Below, in pieces: positions 23,558-33,020 of a stretch of DNA of 51,094 nt; within the stretch, counting starts at the first letter, position 1; every line of letters begins with the position of its first letter. Both the position numbers and the translations under genes were made by a program. The DNA lies in assembly GCA_030428785.1 (NCBI GenBank), contig JAUIEF010000017.1:1-51094 (forward strand). Direction: 5' to 3'. Source of the stretch: a bacterium (GTDB taxonomy: Bacteria; Planctomycetota; B15-G4). The notes below the pieces were generated by a model, which had not been told where the DNA came from, did not search any database, and was given only the letters and a program-made list of their open reading frames with translations.

Positions 23558-26500
23558 CCGGGACCCCGGGCGTCGGGCGGACCGGGCTCGACGAGCGCAT
23601 CCTCGACGCCATGGTGGCGGCGATCGAGGCCGGCGAGGACATCGACCGAGGCGCGATGCACGAGCGGTTCCCCGGCGAGGCGGCGGCCGTCGAGCGCTGC
23701 GCCGCGGTGGCGCGCGAGTACCTGCGGCAGCGGGCCGCGGCCAGCTCGGACTCCCCTCTCGCAGCCGCGTTCCGTTCCTTCCCCGCGCACCCGGCCGCCG
23801 GCCGCGCGCTCGCGCCCGGCACGCGACTCGGCGACTTCGTGGTGGAGGCGCACCTGGCCGACGGCGGCATGGGGCACGTGTATCGAGCGCGGCAGCGGTC
23901 GCTGGGCGGCCGCATCGTCGCGCTCAAGGTCATGGCCTGGGACGGTGGCGACGCCGCGCGCGAGCGGTTCCGACGCGAGGCCCTGCTGCTCGCCGACGTC
24001 CACCACCCGCACCTCGCGGAGGTCTACGGCTTCGGCGAGGAGGACGGCCAGCTCTACTACGCGATGGACCTGGTGCCCGGGCCGACGATGCGCGAGCTCC
24101 TCGAGCGCTGGCGCACCGCCGACCGTCCGCCGGGCTCCTCGGTCGCGGTGCGTCGTGCGCTGGGGAGTCCAGGTGGCCGACGCCCTCGCCGCCGTGCACC
24201 GGCGCGGGCTCGTCCACCGGGACGTGAAGCCGTCGAACATCGTGGTCCGCGAGCTGGGGGACGCGACCCCGGACGCGTTCGATCGGCACGCCGACGCGTC
24301 CCACGAGACCTGCCCCGCCGGCGACGCGGTGCTGATCGACTTCGGCCTCGTGAAGTCCCTGGGGCCGGCGGACGCGACCTGGACCGAGGCGGGCGCGGCG
24401 TCCCGGGCCTTCGCGCCCCCGGAGCAGCTCATCGGCCAGGCGGTCGGGCCCGCGGCCGACGTGTTCTCGCTGGGGGTCACGCTGTTCGACCTCTTCACCG
24501 GAGGTCGCGCCGAGGATCGGCCCCAGGCGAGCCTCGGGCTGCCGCACCTCGACGAGGTGATCGACGGCTTCGACGCCGACCTGACGGCCGTGGTCGCCAA
24601 GGCCGTCGAGCCGAGCGAGCGCTGGCGCTACGCGGATGCGGACGAACTCCTCGCGGATCTCCGCGCCTGGCAGCTCGGCCTCGAGGTCGCCGCTCGCCGG
24701 CCTCCGCTCGGCGAACGCGTGCTGCGGCGACTCCGGCGGGAGCCCGGGCGGCTCGTGGCGCGCGCCGGCTGGTCGGTCGCCGCGGTCCTCGTCGCCGCGG
24801 TGCTCATGGCGGCACACGCACGTCGCGAGGACATGACCGAGGTCGTTCGATGCAGCGACGCCGGCGACGCGCTGGCCGTCGCGGATCGCCTGGCGACCCT
24901 GGGGGCGTGGTCCCGCGTCCCCCTGGGCGTCGACGGATTCTCGAGCGCGCAGCACGAGTACGAACGCTCGGCGGACGTCCACGGAGCCGTCGTCGACGCG
25001 CTCCGCCGGGGCGATGACCGAGCGGCGCTCGCGAGGGCCGTCGACACGCTGGACCGTGACGGCTACGCACGCCACCCGCTCCTGCAGCGATATCTGGCGA
25101 TGCGCCTCGAGCGGTCCGCCCGCGACGAGCCCGGAGGAGACGACGCGCGCGCCGTCGTCGCCGCCGTCGCGCAGCTCCTCACGGTCCGTCCCGTCGAGAG
25201 CCCGGAGGACGTGGCCGGGACGACCGCGTTGCGTGCCGTGCTCCGCGGACGCTGGCGAGACCCGGACCTCCCCCGGGACACCCGGCTCGAGTTCGTGAGC
25301 TGTCTCTCCGGCTGCGGGACACCTCGCGACCTGGTTCCGCTGCTCGACTGGACGCTCACCCACGACCCCGGTGCGGAACCCTACCGCCTCGGCATGATGT
25401 GCATCGTGCGCATCCTGGGCCGCAGCCGTGCGTGCGAGGTGCTCGACGAGCTGCCGCCTCGCTCCGCGTGGGCGGAGTTCGAGTCGCGGTGCGCGCAGCG
25501 GTTCGGCGAGCCGGACTGGGGCATGGAGGGTCAGGTGTACGCCCGCTGGGGCGCGCAGTTCGGCGCGCTCTCCGCGGCGGTCGCGCGGACGCTGGCCCAT
25601 CGCGCGGCCGGGCGCCCCGCCGATCCTCGCCGACTCCTCGAGCCGTCCTGGGTCGACGCCCTCGAGAGCCGGCGGGAGGGCGCGGCGCACGTCCGGGACG
25701 TCGGGGACGCGCCGCTCCTGCTCGCCGCGGCCGGGGATCCCTCCGTCGCGGAGTGGCTCGCCTCCGCGGCCCCGCGGACCGCGGCGTGGCATCGGGCGCC
25801 GTACACCCGGGAGCGTCCCGGCCCGTGGGCTCCCTGGTCCACGCAGTGGGGCGTCATGTGCGGGATGCTCGACATCGAGTCGGTCACGGCGGAGGCGCGG
25901 GGCCGCATCGAGGCCGCCGTGGAGACCCCGCCGGGTGGCGCCGGCCCGACGAGTCTCCGGGAAGCGCTCGACGGGCACGACGCGACGACCGACGACCTCC
26001 GCATGTTCGACGAGGGCGTCGAGACCGGCCGGGCGGCCGTCCGACGCGGAGGATTCGGACCGAGCCCCGGCCCGCGGCACGCGGATGACCGGGACGCCGC
26101 GTCGGACCCCGCGGGACCGGTCGAGCTCGAGCTGGAGCGGCGCCCCGACCTCTCCGCGCCCGGGGTGCCGCCGTTCAGCACCGTGCTCGACGACATCCCC
26201 CCGTCGAGCCGCGGACCCGCGCTCGCGTCGTGGTCGTTCCGCCGACGGCCGGTTCATGCGAGCGCCGGCGCTCGAGGCGCGTCAGCCGTCGGCGCGCGTC
26301 ACGATCCCGACGACCGGGACGGCTACGTCCTGAAGCTGGTCGAGTTCGGGGAGGCGAGCCTCCTGCTGCCGTTCCACCTCGACTCCGAGCCGGAGTCCCT
26401 GCGCCTGGTCGTCCGGCAGCAGGGAGCGGCACGATGGCACCTGCCGTACGGGGGCAAGGTGGTCCTCGAGGTGACCTTCGACGGCCAACCCGTCCAGACG

Positions 26501-26650
26501 CTCACCGTGCTCGACCCGAGCATCGGTGATCTCGCGATCGCGATCCCGCGCACGCTCGTCACGGCGGGTGACCACGTGCTGGGCCTGCGACTGCACGAGA
26601 CCTCGACCACGGCGTGGTGGCTGCACCTGCTCTGGCTCGACGCGCCCTGA
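23554..26650 (+). CDS. Membrane Ser/Thr protein kinase (Hanks type), interrupted by one frameshift
   Basis: The first frame (GTG 23554) encodes an N-terminal helical segment and the kinase N lobe: glycine loop DGGMGHVY, Lys125 in VALKV, then YYAMDLVPGPTMRELL. Near base 24162 the homology moves to the next frame, which carries HRDVKPSN, IDFGLVK, the activation region (AFAPPEQL), a transmembrane helix at about 24775-24822 and about 600 further residues. Removing one G from GGGG at 24162-24165 joins them (ALGVQVADALAAVH) into about 1031 residues. The last ~140 residues look like a beta-sandwich (RLVVRQQGAARWHLPYGGKVVLEV); the rest of the sensor part is unrecognised. It is coupled to the sigma gene by GTGA. 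A sequencing or assembly error is as likely as a true lesion. Confidence 0.8.
24162..24165 (+). other. Frameshift site in kinase gene (GGGG run)
   Basis: Kinase homology leaves one frame and resumes in the next at this run of four G. Three G would restore one continuous kinase. Confidence 0.7.
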
Positions 26651-26674
26651 GTCCGGGCGACGGATCCCGGATCT

Positions 26675-26690
26675 CCGCGAACGCTCGCGG
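26675..26690 (+). terminator. Hairpin after the kinase gene
   Basis: CCGCGA and TCGCGG form a 6-bp stem with an ACGC loop 25 nt after the stop. A short CT-rich stretch follows. Confidence 0.4.
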
Positions 26691-26753
26691 CTCTCCTGGC
26701 GGTGAAGGATCCAGGCCCGACGTCCGGGCATCCCGTTCGCGAAGAGGATCCTC

Positions 26754-28757
26754 ATGCACAGTACGCTCCGCAGGCTCATGCCGCCCCTCCTGACGTGCCT
26801 CGCCTTGGCAGCCCCGGTCCGGAGCCAGTCGTCCTTCGACTGGCTCTACACCTGCGACCGATCGACCGACACCATCCAACGGTGGGACCCCGTGAGCGCG
26901 ACCTCCGAGGTCGTCCTCTCGGGCCTGTCCACGCCCATCGACCTCGTCGTGGACGAGGAGCACTGCCGGCTGTTCTGGATCTCGGACGGGGACAACGCCA
27001 TCCGGCAGGCCGCGCTCGACGGGACCGACGTCGTGACGATCGTCACCTCTCCCGAGCCGCGCGGACTCGCGCTCGACGGGAAGAACCACCACCTGTACTA
27101 CATGGACCGCGCGCTCGACGTCATCCGCCGCCACGACCTGAAGACCGGCACGACGATCACCATCCGGCAGATGGGGTTGATCCCCGACTGCTACATCCCG
27201 CTCAGCATCGCGCTCGACGTCGACGGCGGGTCGATCTACTGGACGGACCCGTGCCAGCAGACGGTCAACCGCGTCGGGCTCGACGGCGGGAACGCCCAGG
27301 TCCTGCATGTCAACCAGACCGACGTGCGCGGGCTCGCGCTCGACCTGGTGAACGGACACCTCTACTGGGTCACGGCCGCCGCGATCCGGCGGTCGGGCCT
27401 CGACGGCACCGGCACGGTCCCGCTCGTCGACCTCACCGCGCTCGGCGCGGTGAACCCCAACCTCATCGCGCTCGACGTGCCCGACGACACGCTGTACTGG
27501 ACCCAGCTCGGATCGGTCCAGAGCGCGGACCTGAGCGGTGCCGGCGTGACGGCGGCCGTTCCGACGCCCGCGCCCTCCGGTCTCTCCCTCGTCACCGAGA
27601 CCGAGGAGAGCTTCGACTTCCTCTACTTCGCGGACTCGAACGGCTCGCTCGGGCGTTGGGAGGCCCCCGCCGGAGGGACGGGCGTCGTCGCCGCGGGACT
27701 CAGCACCCCGCTCGACGTCGTCGTCGACGTCGACCGCTGCAGCCTCTACTGGATCTCCGACGGGACCAACGAGGTCAAGGCGTCGCACATCGACGGCACG
27801 GGTGTGGTGACGCTGGCGAGCTCGCCCGAGCCGCGCGGGCTCGCCCTCGACACCGAGCTCGGATGGCTGTTCTTCCTCGACCGCACGATCGACAGGATCC
27901 GGCGGATCGACCTGGAGGACCCGGGCGCGGGCGTCACGGACGTGGCCTCGGCGTCCGGGATCCCGTTGACCATCCGGCTCGACACGGAGGCCCAGCACAT
28001 CTACTGGTGCGACGTGAGCTCGGGGACCATCAACCGCATCGACTACGGCGGGGCGCCCGTCATGCCGACACCCGTCGTGTCCGGCGAAGCGGGCAAGGAC
28101 CTGCGCGGCTTCGACCTCGACCTCGAGGCCGGCAAGGTGTTCTGGGTGAACTCCTCGGAGATCCAGTGCCAGGACATCGCCGGCGGTCCGAAGCAGCAGC
28201 TCGTGACGCTCCCGGCGTTCGGCTCCTCCGGCCCCAACCTCATCGCGCTCGATCGGTGCAAGGAGAAGATGTACTGGACCGAGCTCGGCCACATCGTCCG
28301 CGCCGACCTGGACGGCAGCGATGTCGAGCTCGTGCTCTCGACGCCGAAGCCGTCCGGCCTCGTCCTGCAGGACTGCCCGATCCAGATCCCGTGGAGAGAC
28401 CTGGGAGGAGCGACCGTCGGCAGCGCGGGTGTCCCGGAGCTGGCGGGGTTCGGATCCCTGGCGGGCGGCACGCCGGCCTCGGTCAAGTTGATCGACGTCC
28501 CGCCCGGCGCGCTGATCCTCGGCTGGGTCTCGCTCGCTCCCGCGCCCTTCACGGCCCTGGGCGGCACGGTGCACGCCTTCCCGTTCGTGAACCAGTTCCT
28601 GTTCGCGGTGCCGGGCTCCGGTGAGTTCGCGGCGCCCGTGACCTGGCCCGCGGGCCTCCCCGTCTGCACGCAGCTCTGGATCCAGTTCCTGATCGACGAC
28701 CCGGGCACGCTGCACGGAATCACGCTGTCCAACGGGCTCCGGGCGACGACACCCTGA
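26754..28757 (+). CDS. Exported protein with two YWTD-type beta-propellers
   Basis: A 667-residue protein with a signal peptide (about 1-23, ending PVRSQ). It has two tandem similar halves, about residues 25-280 and 285-540. Each begins FD(W/F)LY and holds LDL-receptor class B/YWTD-like repeats (LFWISDGDN, SIYWTDPCQQ, LYWTQLGSV; SLYWISDGTN, HIYWCDVSSG, MYWTELGHI). Residues about 545-667 (WRDLGG...AGVPELAGFG...SNGLRATTP) resemble the C terminus of the protein at 44037 and may be a sorting or surface domain. AGAGGA precedes the ATG at 26754. It follows the sigma-kinase pair, so it could be a target or partner; that is inference. Confidence 0.85.
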   Translation: MHSTLRRLMPPLLTCLALAAPVRSQSSFDWLYTCDRSTDTIQRWDPVSATSEVVLSGLSTPIDLVVDEEHCRLFWISDGDNAIRQAALDGTDVVTIVTSPEPRGLALDGKNHHLYYMDRALDVIRRHDLKTGTTITIRQMGLIPDCYIPLSIALDVDGGSIYWTDPCQQTVNRVGLDGGNAQVLHVNQTDVRGLALDLVNGHLYWVTAAAIRRSGLDGTGTVPLVDLTALGAVNPNLIALDVPDDTLYWTQLGSVQSADLSGAGVTAAVPTPAPSGLSLVTETEESFDFLYFADSNGSLGRWEAPAGGTGVVAAGLSTPLDVVVDVDRCSLYWISDGTNEVKASHIDGTGVVTLASSPEPRGLALDTELGWLFFLDRTIDRIRRIDLEDPGAGVTDVASASGIPLTIRLDTEAQHIYWCDVSSGTINRIDYGGAPVMPTPVVSGEAGKDLRGFDLDLEAGKVFWVNSSEIQCQDIAGGPKQQLVTLPAFGSSGPNLIALDRCKEKMYWTELGHIVRADLDGSDVELVLSTPKPSGLVLQDCPIQIPWRDLGGATVGSAGVPELAGFGSLAGGTPASVKLIDVPPGALILGWVSLAPAPFTALGGTVHAFPFVNQFLFAVPGSGEFAAPVTWPAGLPVCTQLWIQFLIDDPGTLHGITLSNGLRATTP

Positions 28758-28780
28758 GACGTCCGCGCCTCCGCGGCGTC
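28758..28780 (+). terminator. Hairpin directly after the YWTD gene
   Basis: GACG-t-CCGCG pairs with CGCGG-CGTC around a CCTC loop. This is a 9-bp stem with one bulge starting at the base after the stop codon. Confidence 0.5.
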
Positions 28781-28810
28781 GCTGCCCCGGCGGGTCGGCC
28801 GGGTGCCCAC

Positions 28811-28847
28811 GGGCGGGCGGGCTTGGCAGTTGAGTCCCCGCCCGCCC
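28811..28847 (+). terminator. 11-bp GC-rich inverted repeat
   Basis: GGGCGGGCGGG (28811-28821) pairs perfectly with CCCGCCCGCCC (28837-28847). It could end transcription from upstream, and its loop holds the -35 of the tRNA-His promoter. Confidence 0.45.
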
Positions 28848-28858
28848 GTCGGTAACCT
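28830..28858 (+). promoter_or_regulatory. Promoter of tRNA-His
   Basis: TTGAGT (28830-28835) and TAACCT (28853-28858) are 17 bp apart, about 43 nt before the tRNA. Confidence 0.5.
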
Positions 28859-28901
28859 CCCCCGATCTGTCCCCGGCCGACCTCCGGGGACGCGCCGGAT
28901 G

Positions 28902-28978
28902 GTGGGTGTAGCTCAGTTGGTTAGAGCGCCAGATTGTGGTTCTGGAGGTCGGGGGTTCGATTCCCCTCACTCACCCCA
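28902..28978 (+). tRNA. tRNA-His (anticodon GTG), CCA encoded
   Basis: A full cloverleaf: the acceptor stem GTGGGTG pairs with CACTCAC, and the D arm GCTCAGTTGGTTAGAGC and anticodon loop with GTG follow. The T arm is GGGGG-TTCGATT-CCCCT. The discriminator is C, as expected for tRNA-His, the base at 28901 is G and can supply G-1, and CCA is encoded at 28976-28978. Confidence 0.97.
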
Positions 28979-28993
28979 CCGCGCTGCGCGGTG
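28977..28993 (+). terminator. Hairpin at the 3' end of tRNA-His
   Basis: CACCGCG and CGCGGTG form a 7-bp stem with a CTG loop, overlapping the last two bases of the encoded CCA. It may end or define the primary transcript. Confidence 0.4.
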
Positions 28994-29479
28994 ACGCGTC
29001 GCACGACGGCGCGCGAGCACTGCTGCCGTGACCGTCTCCCCGGCCGCAACGGACGCCGCTCCGGCCGCACCGCGGCGCGTCGACCGGCCTGCACGCCCTG
29101 AGCGGCGCGCACGGCGCACGCGGCTCGACCGACGCGCGAGGCCCACGCGACACGTGACCACGCGCGCCGCGCGCCGCGTCCTGCGGCCCTCGCACGACGA
29201 CCCGCTCCCGCTCCGGCGCCGTCGCGCGACCGATGCGCCCGGGTTCCACACCGCTGCGGCACTTGGGCGTATGGCCGGGGGTGGAGGGCAGATCCTAGAA
29301 CCGGATGTCATGCCGAGGGCACCCCGTGTCCTCGCTCCTCCCGGCTCAACCCGACTCGTCGGAGCATCGCGATGTCACGTCTCCGCAGACGTCCCCGCCC
29401 GGCCCCGCGCCCCGAAGCGGTCGCGCGTCGGCACGCGGCACCCTCCCCCCACGACCGCACCCGGAGGAAAGGAGCGATC
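28994..29479. other. Region without a recognised gene
   Basis: About 490 bp of Arg/Pro-coding-biased GC-rich sequence with no credible gene. The frame of the octaheme cytochrome is open back to an ATG at 29372, but the upstream part is Arg-rich and precedes a good signal peptide start. I see no clear promoter. Confidence 0.5.
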
Positions 29480-31354
29480 ATGTCGCGACTCCCGATCCTG
29501 ATGATCCTCGCCGCCCTGCTGCTCGCGGGCCCGGCGCAGGCGGACCTCATCACCGACACCTTCGACACCGTGCGCGACGCCGTGCAGCTGCGCGCCGACG
29601 ACCTCGAGCTCCTCGCCGCCCAGGACAAGGCCGCCAAGAAGCAGTACAAGGCCGCGCTGGGCGTGCTCAAGCTGTTCGCGAAGGAGAGCAAGAACGCCAA
29701 GCAGGACGGCGCGACGATCTCCAAGATCGCGAAGAAGCTCGACAAGGCCTTCCCCGACGACGCCGAGCTGCAGGGCCTCGTCGGCGCGGCGCTCGACGCC
29801 TACATGGCCGAACTCACGGGACAGCTCAGCGAGTTCCACAAGGCCTCGCTCGGCCTGTCCGTCCTCGACGAGGACAACAAGGCGCTCAAGGGCGCGCAGA
29901 AGACGTGGGACAAGACCCGCGCGGCGCAGGACGAGCTCGTCGCGGCCGAGAGCCTCCGGGACCGGGGCAAGCTGAGCGTCAAGCTCATGAAGCGCGCCGC
30001 GAAGGCCTGGAAGAAGATGGTCAAGGCCCTCGGCAAGCAGGAGATCCACGCGCACACCCAGGCCATCCTGTTCGACCTGGAGCAGGGCTACGCGAGCGCC
30101 GTCACCTGTACCGGCTGCCACACCGACGCCGCCGCGGAAGTCATGGCCTCGGGTCACTGGAACTGGGCCGGCACGGCCAGCAACATCGAGGGCTTCGAGA
30201 CCGAGGTCGTCGGCAAGCGCGACCTCATCAACAACTTCTGCATCGCCACCCCGTCGAACGAGGCGCGCTGCACGGAGTGCCACATCGGGTACGGCTGGTC
30301 GGACGACGCCTTCGACTTCACGCAGGTCGCGGCCATCGACTGCCTGGTCTGCCACGACCGCACGGGGCTCTACGACAAGGGCAAGAAGACCGCCGGCGCC
30401 CCCGAGACGGGGGTCGACCTGCAACGCGTCGCCCTGCACGTCGGAGAGCCGACCCGCCAGGCCTGCGGCGCGTGCCACTTCACCGCCGGCGGCGGCGACA
30501 ACGTGAAGCACGGCGACCTCGGCTCCGTGATGTCGATGCCCACGCGTGAGATGGACGTGCACATGGGCACCGACGGCGCCGACCTCTCGTGCCAGTCCTG
30601 CCACGTCACCTTCGGCCACGAGTTCGCCGGCATGCCGCTGCACTCGACGAGCGTGGGCCGCGTGGAGTGCACGGACTGCCACGACGCCGGCGCGCTGCCC
30701 GGCTTCTCGCACGAGAGCCACCACCTCGATGCCATCGCCTGCCAGACCTGCCACATCCCGGCCTTCTCTCGGCAGATGCCGACCAAGGTCGACTGGCGCT
30801 GGGGCGACGCGGGCCAGAACATCGACCCGATCCCGGTGGACGAGTACGGCAAGCCCCTCTACGACAAGATGAAGGGCACGTTCGTCTGGCAGCAGGAGGT
30901 GGAGCCCGCGCTCCGCTGGCACAACGGCAAGTGGCGCCGGATGATCATCGGCCTGAACGACCAGTACACGAGCCTGCCGGCGCTGCTGGCCGACCCGGTC
31001 GGCGAGAAGGACGACGGCGTCTCGAAGATCCACCCGGTCAAGCTCATGACGGGCAACCAGCCGGCCGACGCGGTCAACAAGACCATGCTCGTGCCGCACC
31101 TGTTCGGACTCAAGGGCGGCGACTTCCCGTACTGGGCCTTCTACGACTGGGGCCTCGCGCTCGAGGAGGGCGCGGCGTACGCGGGGCAGACGTTCAGCGG
31201 GTCCTACGAGTTCGTCGACACCGAGATGTACCTCTCGGTGAACCACGAGATCGCGCCGAAGGAGCTCGCGCGCGAGTGCAACGACTGCCACAACGGTGGC
31301 ATCGACTTCACCGAGCTCGGGTACACCGGCGACCCGGTGTCCGGCGGGAGCTGA
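29480..31354 (+). CDS. Octaheme c-type cytochrome (tetrathionate reductase/Otr-like family) with Lys-rich N-terminal extension
   Basis: A 624-residue exported protein. The signal peptide is about residues 1-21 (AGPAQA), the start is ATG 29480 and the Shine-Dalgarno is AAAGGAG. Residues about 22-200 form a Lys/Ala-rich, probably helical region without Cys. From Cys210 on there are eight CxxCH heme motifs: CTGCH, CTECH, CLVCH, CGACH, CQSCH, CTDCH, CQTCH and CNDCH. The order and the C-terminal FGLKGGDFPYWAFYDWG region resemble the tetrathionate-reductase-family octaheme cytochromes, which act in periplasmic sulfur or nitrogen redox reactions. The N-terminal extension is not part of that family as I know it. 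A strong hairpin follows the gene. The actual substrate is not known. Confidence 0.88.
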   Translation: MSRLPILMILAALLLAGPAQADLITDTFDTVRDAVQLRADDLELLAAQDKAAKKQYKAALGVLKLFAKESKNAKQDGATISKIAKKLDKAFPDDAELQGLVGAALDAYMAELTGQLSEFHKASLGLSVLDEDNKALKGAQKTWDKTRAAQDELVAAESLRDRGKLSVKLMKRAAKAWKKMVKALGKQEIHAHTQAILFDLEQGYASAVTCTGCHTDAAAEVMASGHWNWAGTASNIEGFETEVVGKRDLINNFCIATPSNEARCTECHIGYGWSDDAFDFTQVAAIDCLVCHDRTGLYDKGKKTAGAPETGVDLQRVALHVGEPTRQACGACHFTAGGGDNVKHGDLGSVMSMPTREMDVHMGTDGADLSCQSCHVTFGHEFAGMPLHSTSVGRVECTDCHDAGALPGFSHESHHLDAIACQTCHIPAFSRQMPTKVDWRWGDAGQNIDPIPVDEYGKPLYDKMKGTFVWQQEVEPALRWHNGKWRRMIIGLNDQYTSLPALLADPVGEKDDGVSKIHPVKLMTGNQPADAVNKTMLVPHLFGLKGGDFPYWAFYDWGLALEEGAAYAGQTFSGSYEFVDTEMYLSVNHEIAPKELARECNDCHNGGIDFTELGYTGDPVSGGS

Positions 31355-31382
31355 CACCGGCCGGCGCTCGCGGACGCGGCGG

Positions 31383-31411
31383 CCCCGGGTGACCGGACCG
31401 GTCACCCGGGG
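31383..31411 (+). terminator. Perfect 14-bp inverted repeat after the octaheme cytochrome gene
   Basis: CCCCGGGTGACCGG and its exact complement flank a single A, starting 29 nt after the stop. It would form a very stable hairpin. No U tract follows. Confidence 0.6.
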
Positions 31412-31478
31412 TCGTCGTGCGTCCCCGGCGCTCGCGGATCGACTCGGACGCGGCCGCCCGGGCATGCACCCCGTCGTG

Positions 31479-31484
31479 TAGGAT
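31479..31484 (+). promoter_or_regulatory. -10-like TAGGAT upstream of the protease gene
   Basis: TAGGAT matches the hexamer used before 20242, but here it would leave a leader of about 100 nt before ATG 31593, which has its own Shine-Dalgarno. Confidence 0.3.
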
Positions 31485-31592
31485 CGACCCCGTCGTCGCG
31501 GCCGCTCTCCACGGCCCGCCGCCCGCGCCCGATCGCGGACGACAGGTCCCCGGCCGCTCCCGGCCGCTCTCCACCCGAAGGGGACCCACGTC

Positions 31593-32933
31593 ATGCGTAC
31601 CCGCGATCCTCGGCGGCTCGTCGCCGCGTCCGCCCTGCTCGCGACGGCCTCCGCCGTCGCCTCGCTCTCCGCGCCCGTCGGCACCGGCGCGTTCACGCTC
31701 ACAGGCGACCTGCTCGACCTCGGGCAGCGCGACTTCCGGGTCCTGAACAACTTCAGCGACCCGAGCGCCAACGACAACACGACGCCGCACCCGGACTTCC
31801 CCGGCGTCCTCGGCGCGACGCAGGCGATCTGGAAGGCGCACCTCGAGTGGTCGAGCGTGCCCTTCGCCGGCACGGGCGACCAGGACCCGACGCAGACCGT
31901 GCTCGGCGACGGCGGTGCGAACTACGACGCGAGCTTCCAGGGCGAGATCACGTCCGCGCCGGGCAGCAACGGCAACGTGCACCGCGAGCTCTTCGACCCG
32001 AACCCGGGCGGCGTGCTCGCGTTCACCGAGCTCCCGTCGAGCGACGGCTGGACCATCAACTACCTCTCGTCCGTGACCTGGCAGGACGGCCCCGGCGACG
32101 ACGGCGCGACCGACCTGCAGGCCGTCGCGACGCACGAGATCGGTCACGTGCTCGGGCTCGGGCACTCGTCCGCGGGCGGGGCGACCATGGCGCCGTTCCT
32201 GACGGGCGGCGTGTCGCAGCGCTCGCTCTCCGCGGACGACGTCGCGGGCCTCCAGGCGGTGTACGGCGCCGCGCCCGCGAGCAAGCCGGTCATCACCGCG
32301 CTCGGCGGGACGATGCTCCAGGCGTCGACGCTCACGATCCACGGCGGCGGGTTCGCCCCCTTCGGCAACACCGTGTGGTTCACGTCCGCTGCGGCGGACG
32401 GCACGCCGGCCATGGTGTCCGGCGTGACGTCGTCGGCGGGCGGCACGCGCATCGACGTGACGCTCCCGCCCGACGCGGCCGACGGCTCGGTCCTCGTGCT
32501 CGCCGGCGGCGCGACGGGCGCCTCGCTCTCCAACGAGTGGCCGCTCGACGTGGTCGAGCACTTCACCGACCTCGGCCCGAGCGGCATCGGCGGGCTCTTC
32601 GGCGAGCCGCGGCTCACCGGCAGCGGCGACACCGCGCCCGGCGGCGGTCCCTTCACGCTCGTGTGCCAGGGCGGCATCCCGACGCAGACGAGCTTCGTCT
32701 TCCTCTCGACGACGGTGACGCCCGTGCCGTTCTACGGCGGCACCTTCTACCCGTTCCCGATCGCCGCGCAGCGCGTCGTGCCCTTCAACGGCGCGGGCGT
32801 CTGGTCGGTCACGACGGCCTTCGGGCCGGCCGTCCCGTCGGGCTTCGAGGTCGCGCTCCAGTGCGCCCACGAGGACCTCGCGGCGCCCTTCGGCGTGAGC
32901 GCCAGCAACGGTCTGCTCGTGACCGTGGAGTAG
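31593..32933 (+). CDS. Exported matrixin-like zinc metalloprotease
   Basis: A 446-residue protein. The signal peptide lies within about residues 1-30, and GAAGGGGA sits 8 nt before ATG 31593. The metzincin zinc motif HEIGHVLGLGH starts at His181 (ligands His181, His185, His191; catalytic Glu182), followed by ATMAP as the Met-turn. The ~220-residue C-terminal part has an IPT/TIG-like strand pattern (KPVITALGGTML...LTIHGGGFAPFGNTVWF) and ends in SNGLLVTVE, similar to the ends of other secreted proteins in this window. It probably digests extracellular protein. It follows the octaheme cytochrome gene after a hairpin. Confidence 0.87.
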   Translation: MRTRDPRRLVAASALLATASAVASLSAPVGTGAFTLTGDLLDLGQRDFRVLNNFSDPSANDNTTPHPDFPGVLGATQAIWKAHLEWSSVPFAGTGDQDPTQTVLGDGGANYDASFQGEITSAPGSNGNVHRELFDPNPGGVLAFTELPSSDGWTINYLSSVTWQDGPGDDGATDLQAVATHEIGHVLGLGHSSAGGATMAPFLTGGVSQRSLSADDVAGLQAVYGAAPASKPVITALGGTMLQASTLTIHGGGFAPFGNTVWFTSAAADGTPAMVSGVTSSAGGTRIDVTLPPDAADGSVLVLAGGATGASLSNEWPLDVVEHFTDLGPSGIGGLFGEPRLTGSGDTAPGGGPFTLVCQGGIPTQTSFVFLSTTVTPVPFYGGTFYPFPIAAQRVVPFNGAGVWSVTTAFGPAVPSGFEVALQCAHEDLAAPFGVSASNGLLVTVE

Positions 32934-32936
32934 TTC

Positions 32937-32956
32937 GGGGCCCGGCCGCCGGCCCC
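32937..32956 (+). terminator. Hairpin after the protease gene
   Basis: GGGGCC (32937-32942) pairs with GGCCCC (32951-32956), starting 3 nt after the stop. No U tract follows. Confidence 0.45.
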
Positions 32957-33020
32957 CTCCGGCGCACCTAAACGAGGCTGGAATCACGGGTTCGGAGGAT
33001 TCCGGGAGATCCGGGCCGGG

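Noticed and set aside
24162..24165. Programmed frameshifting in the kinase gene
   Set aside because: There is no recognisable slippery heptamer or downstream pseudoknot that I can support; a single-base error or mutation at a G run is simpler.
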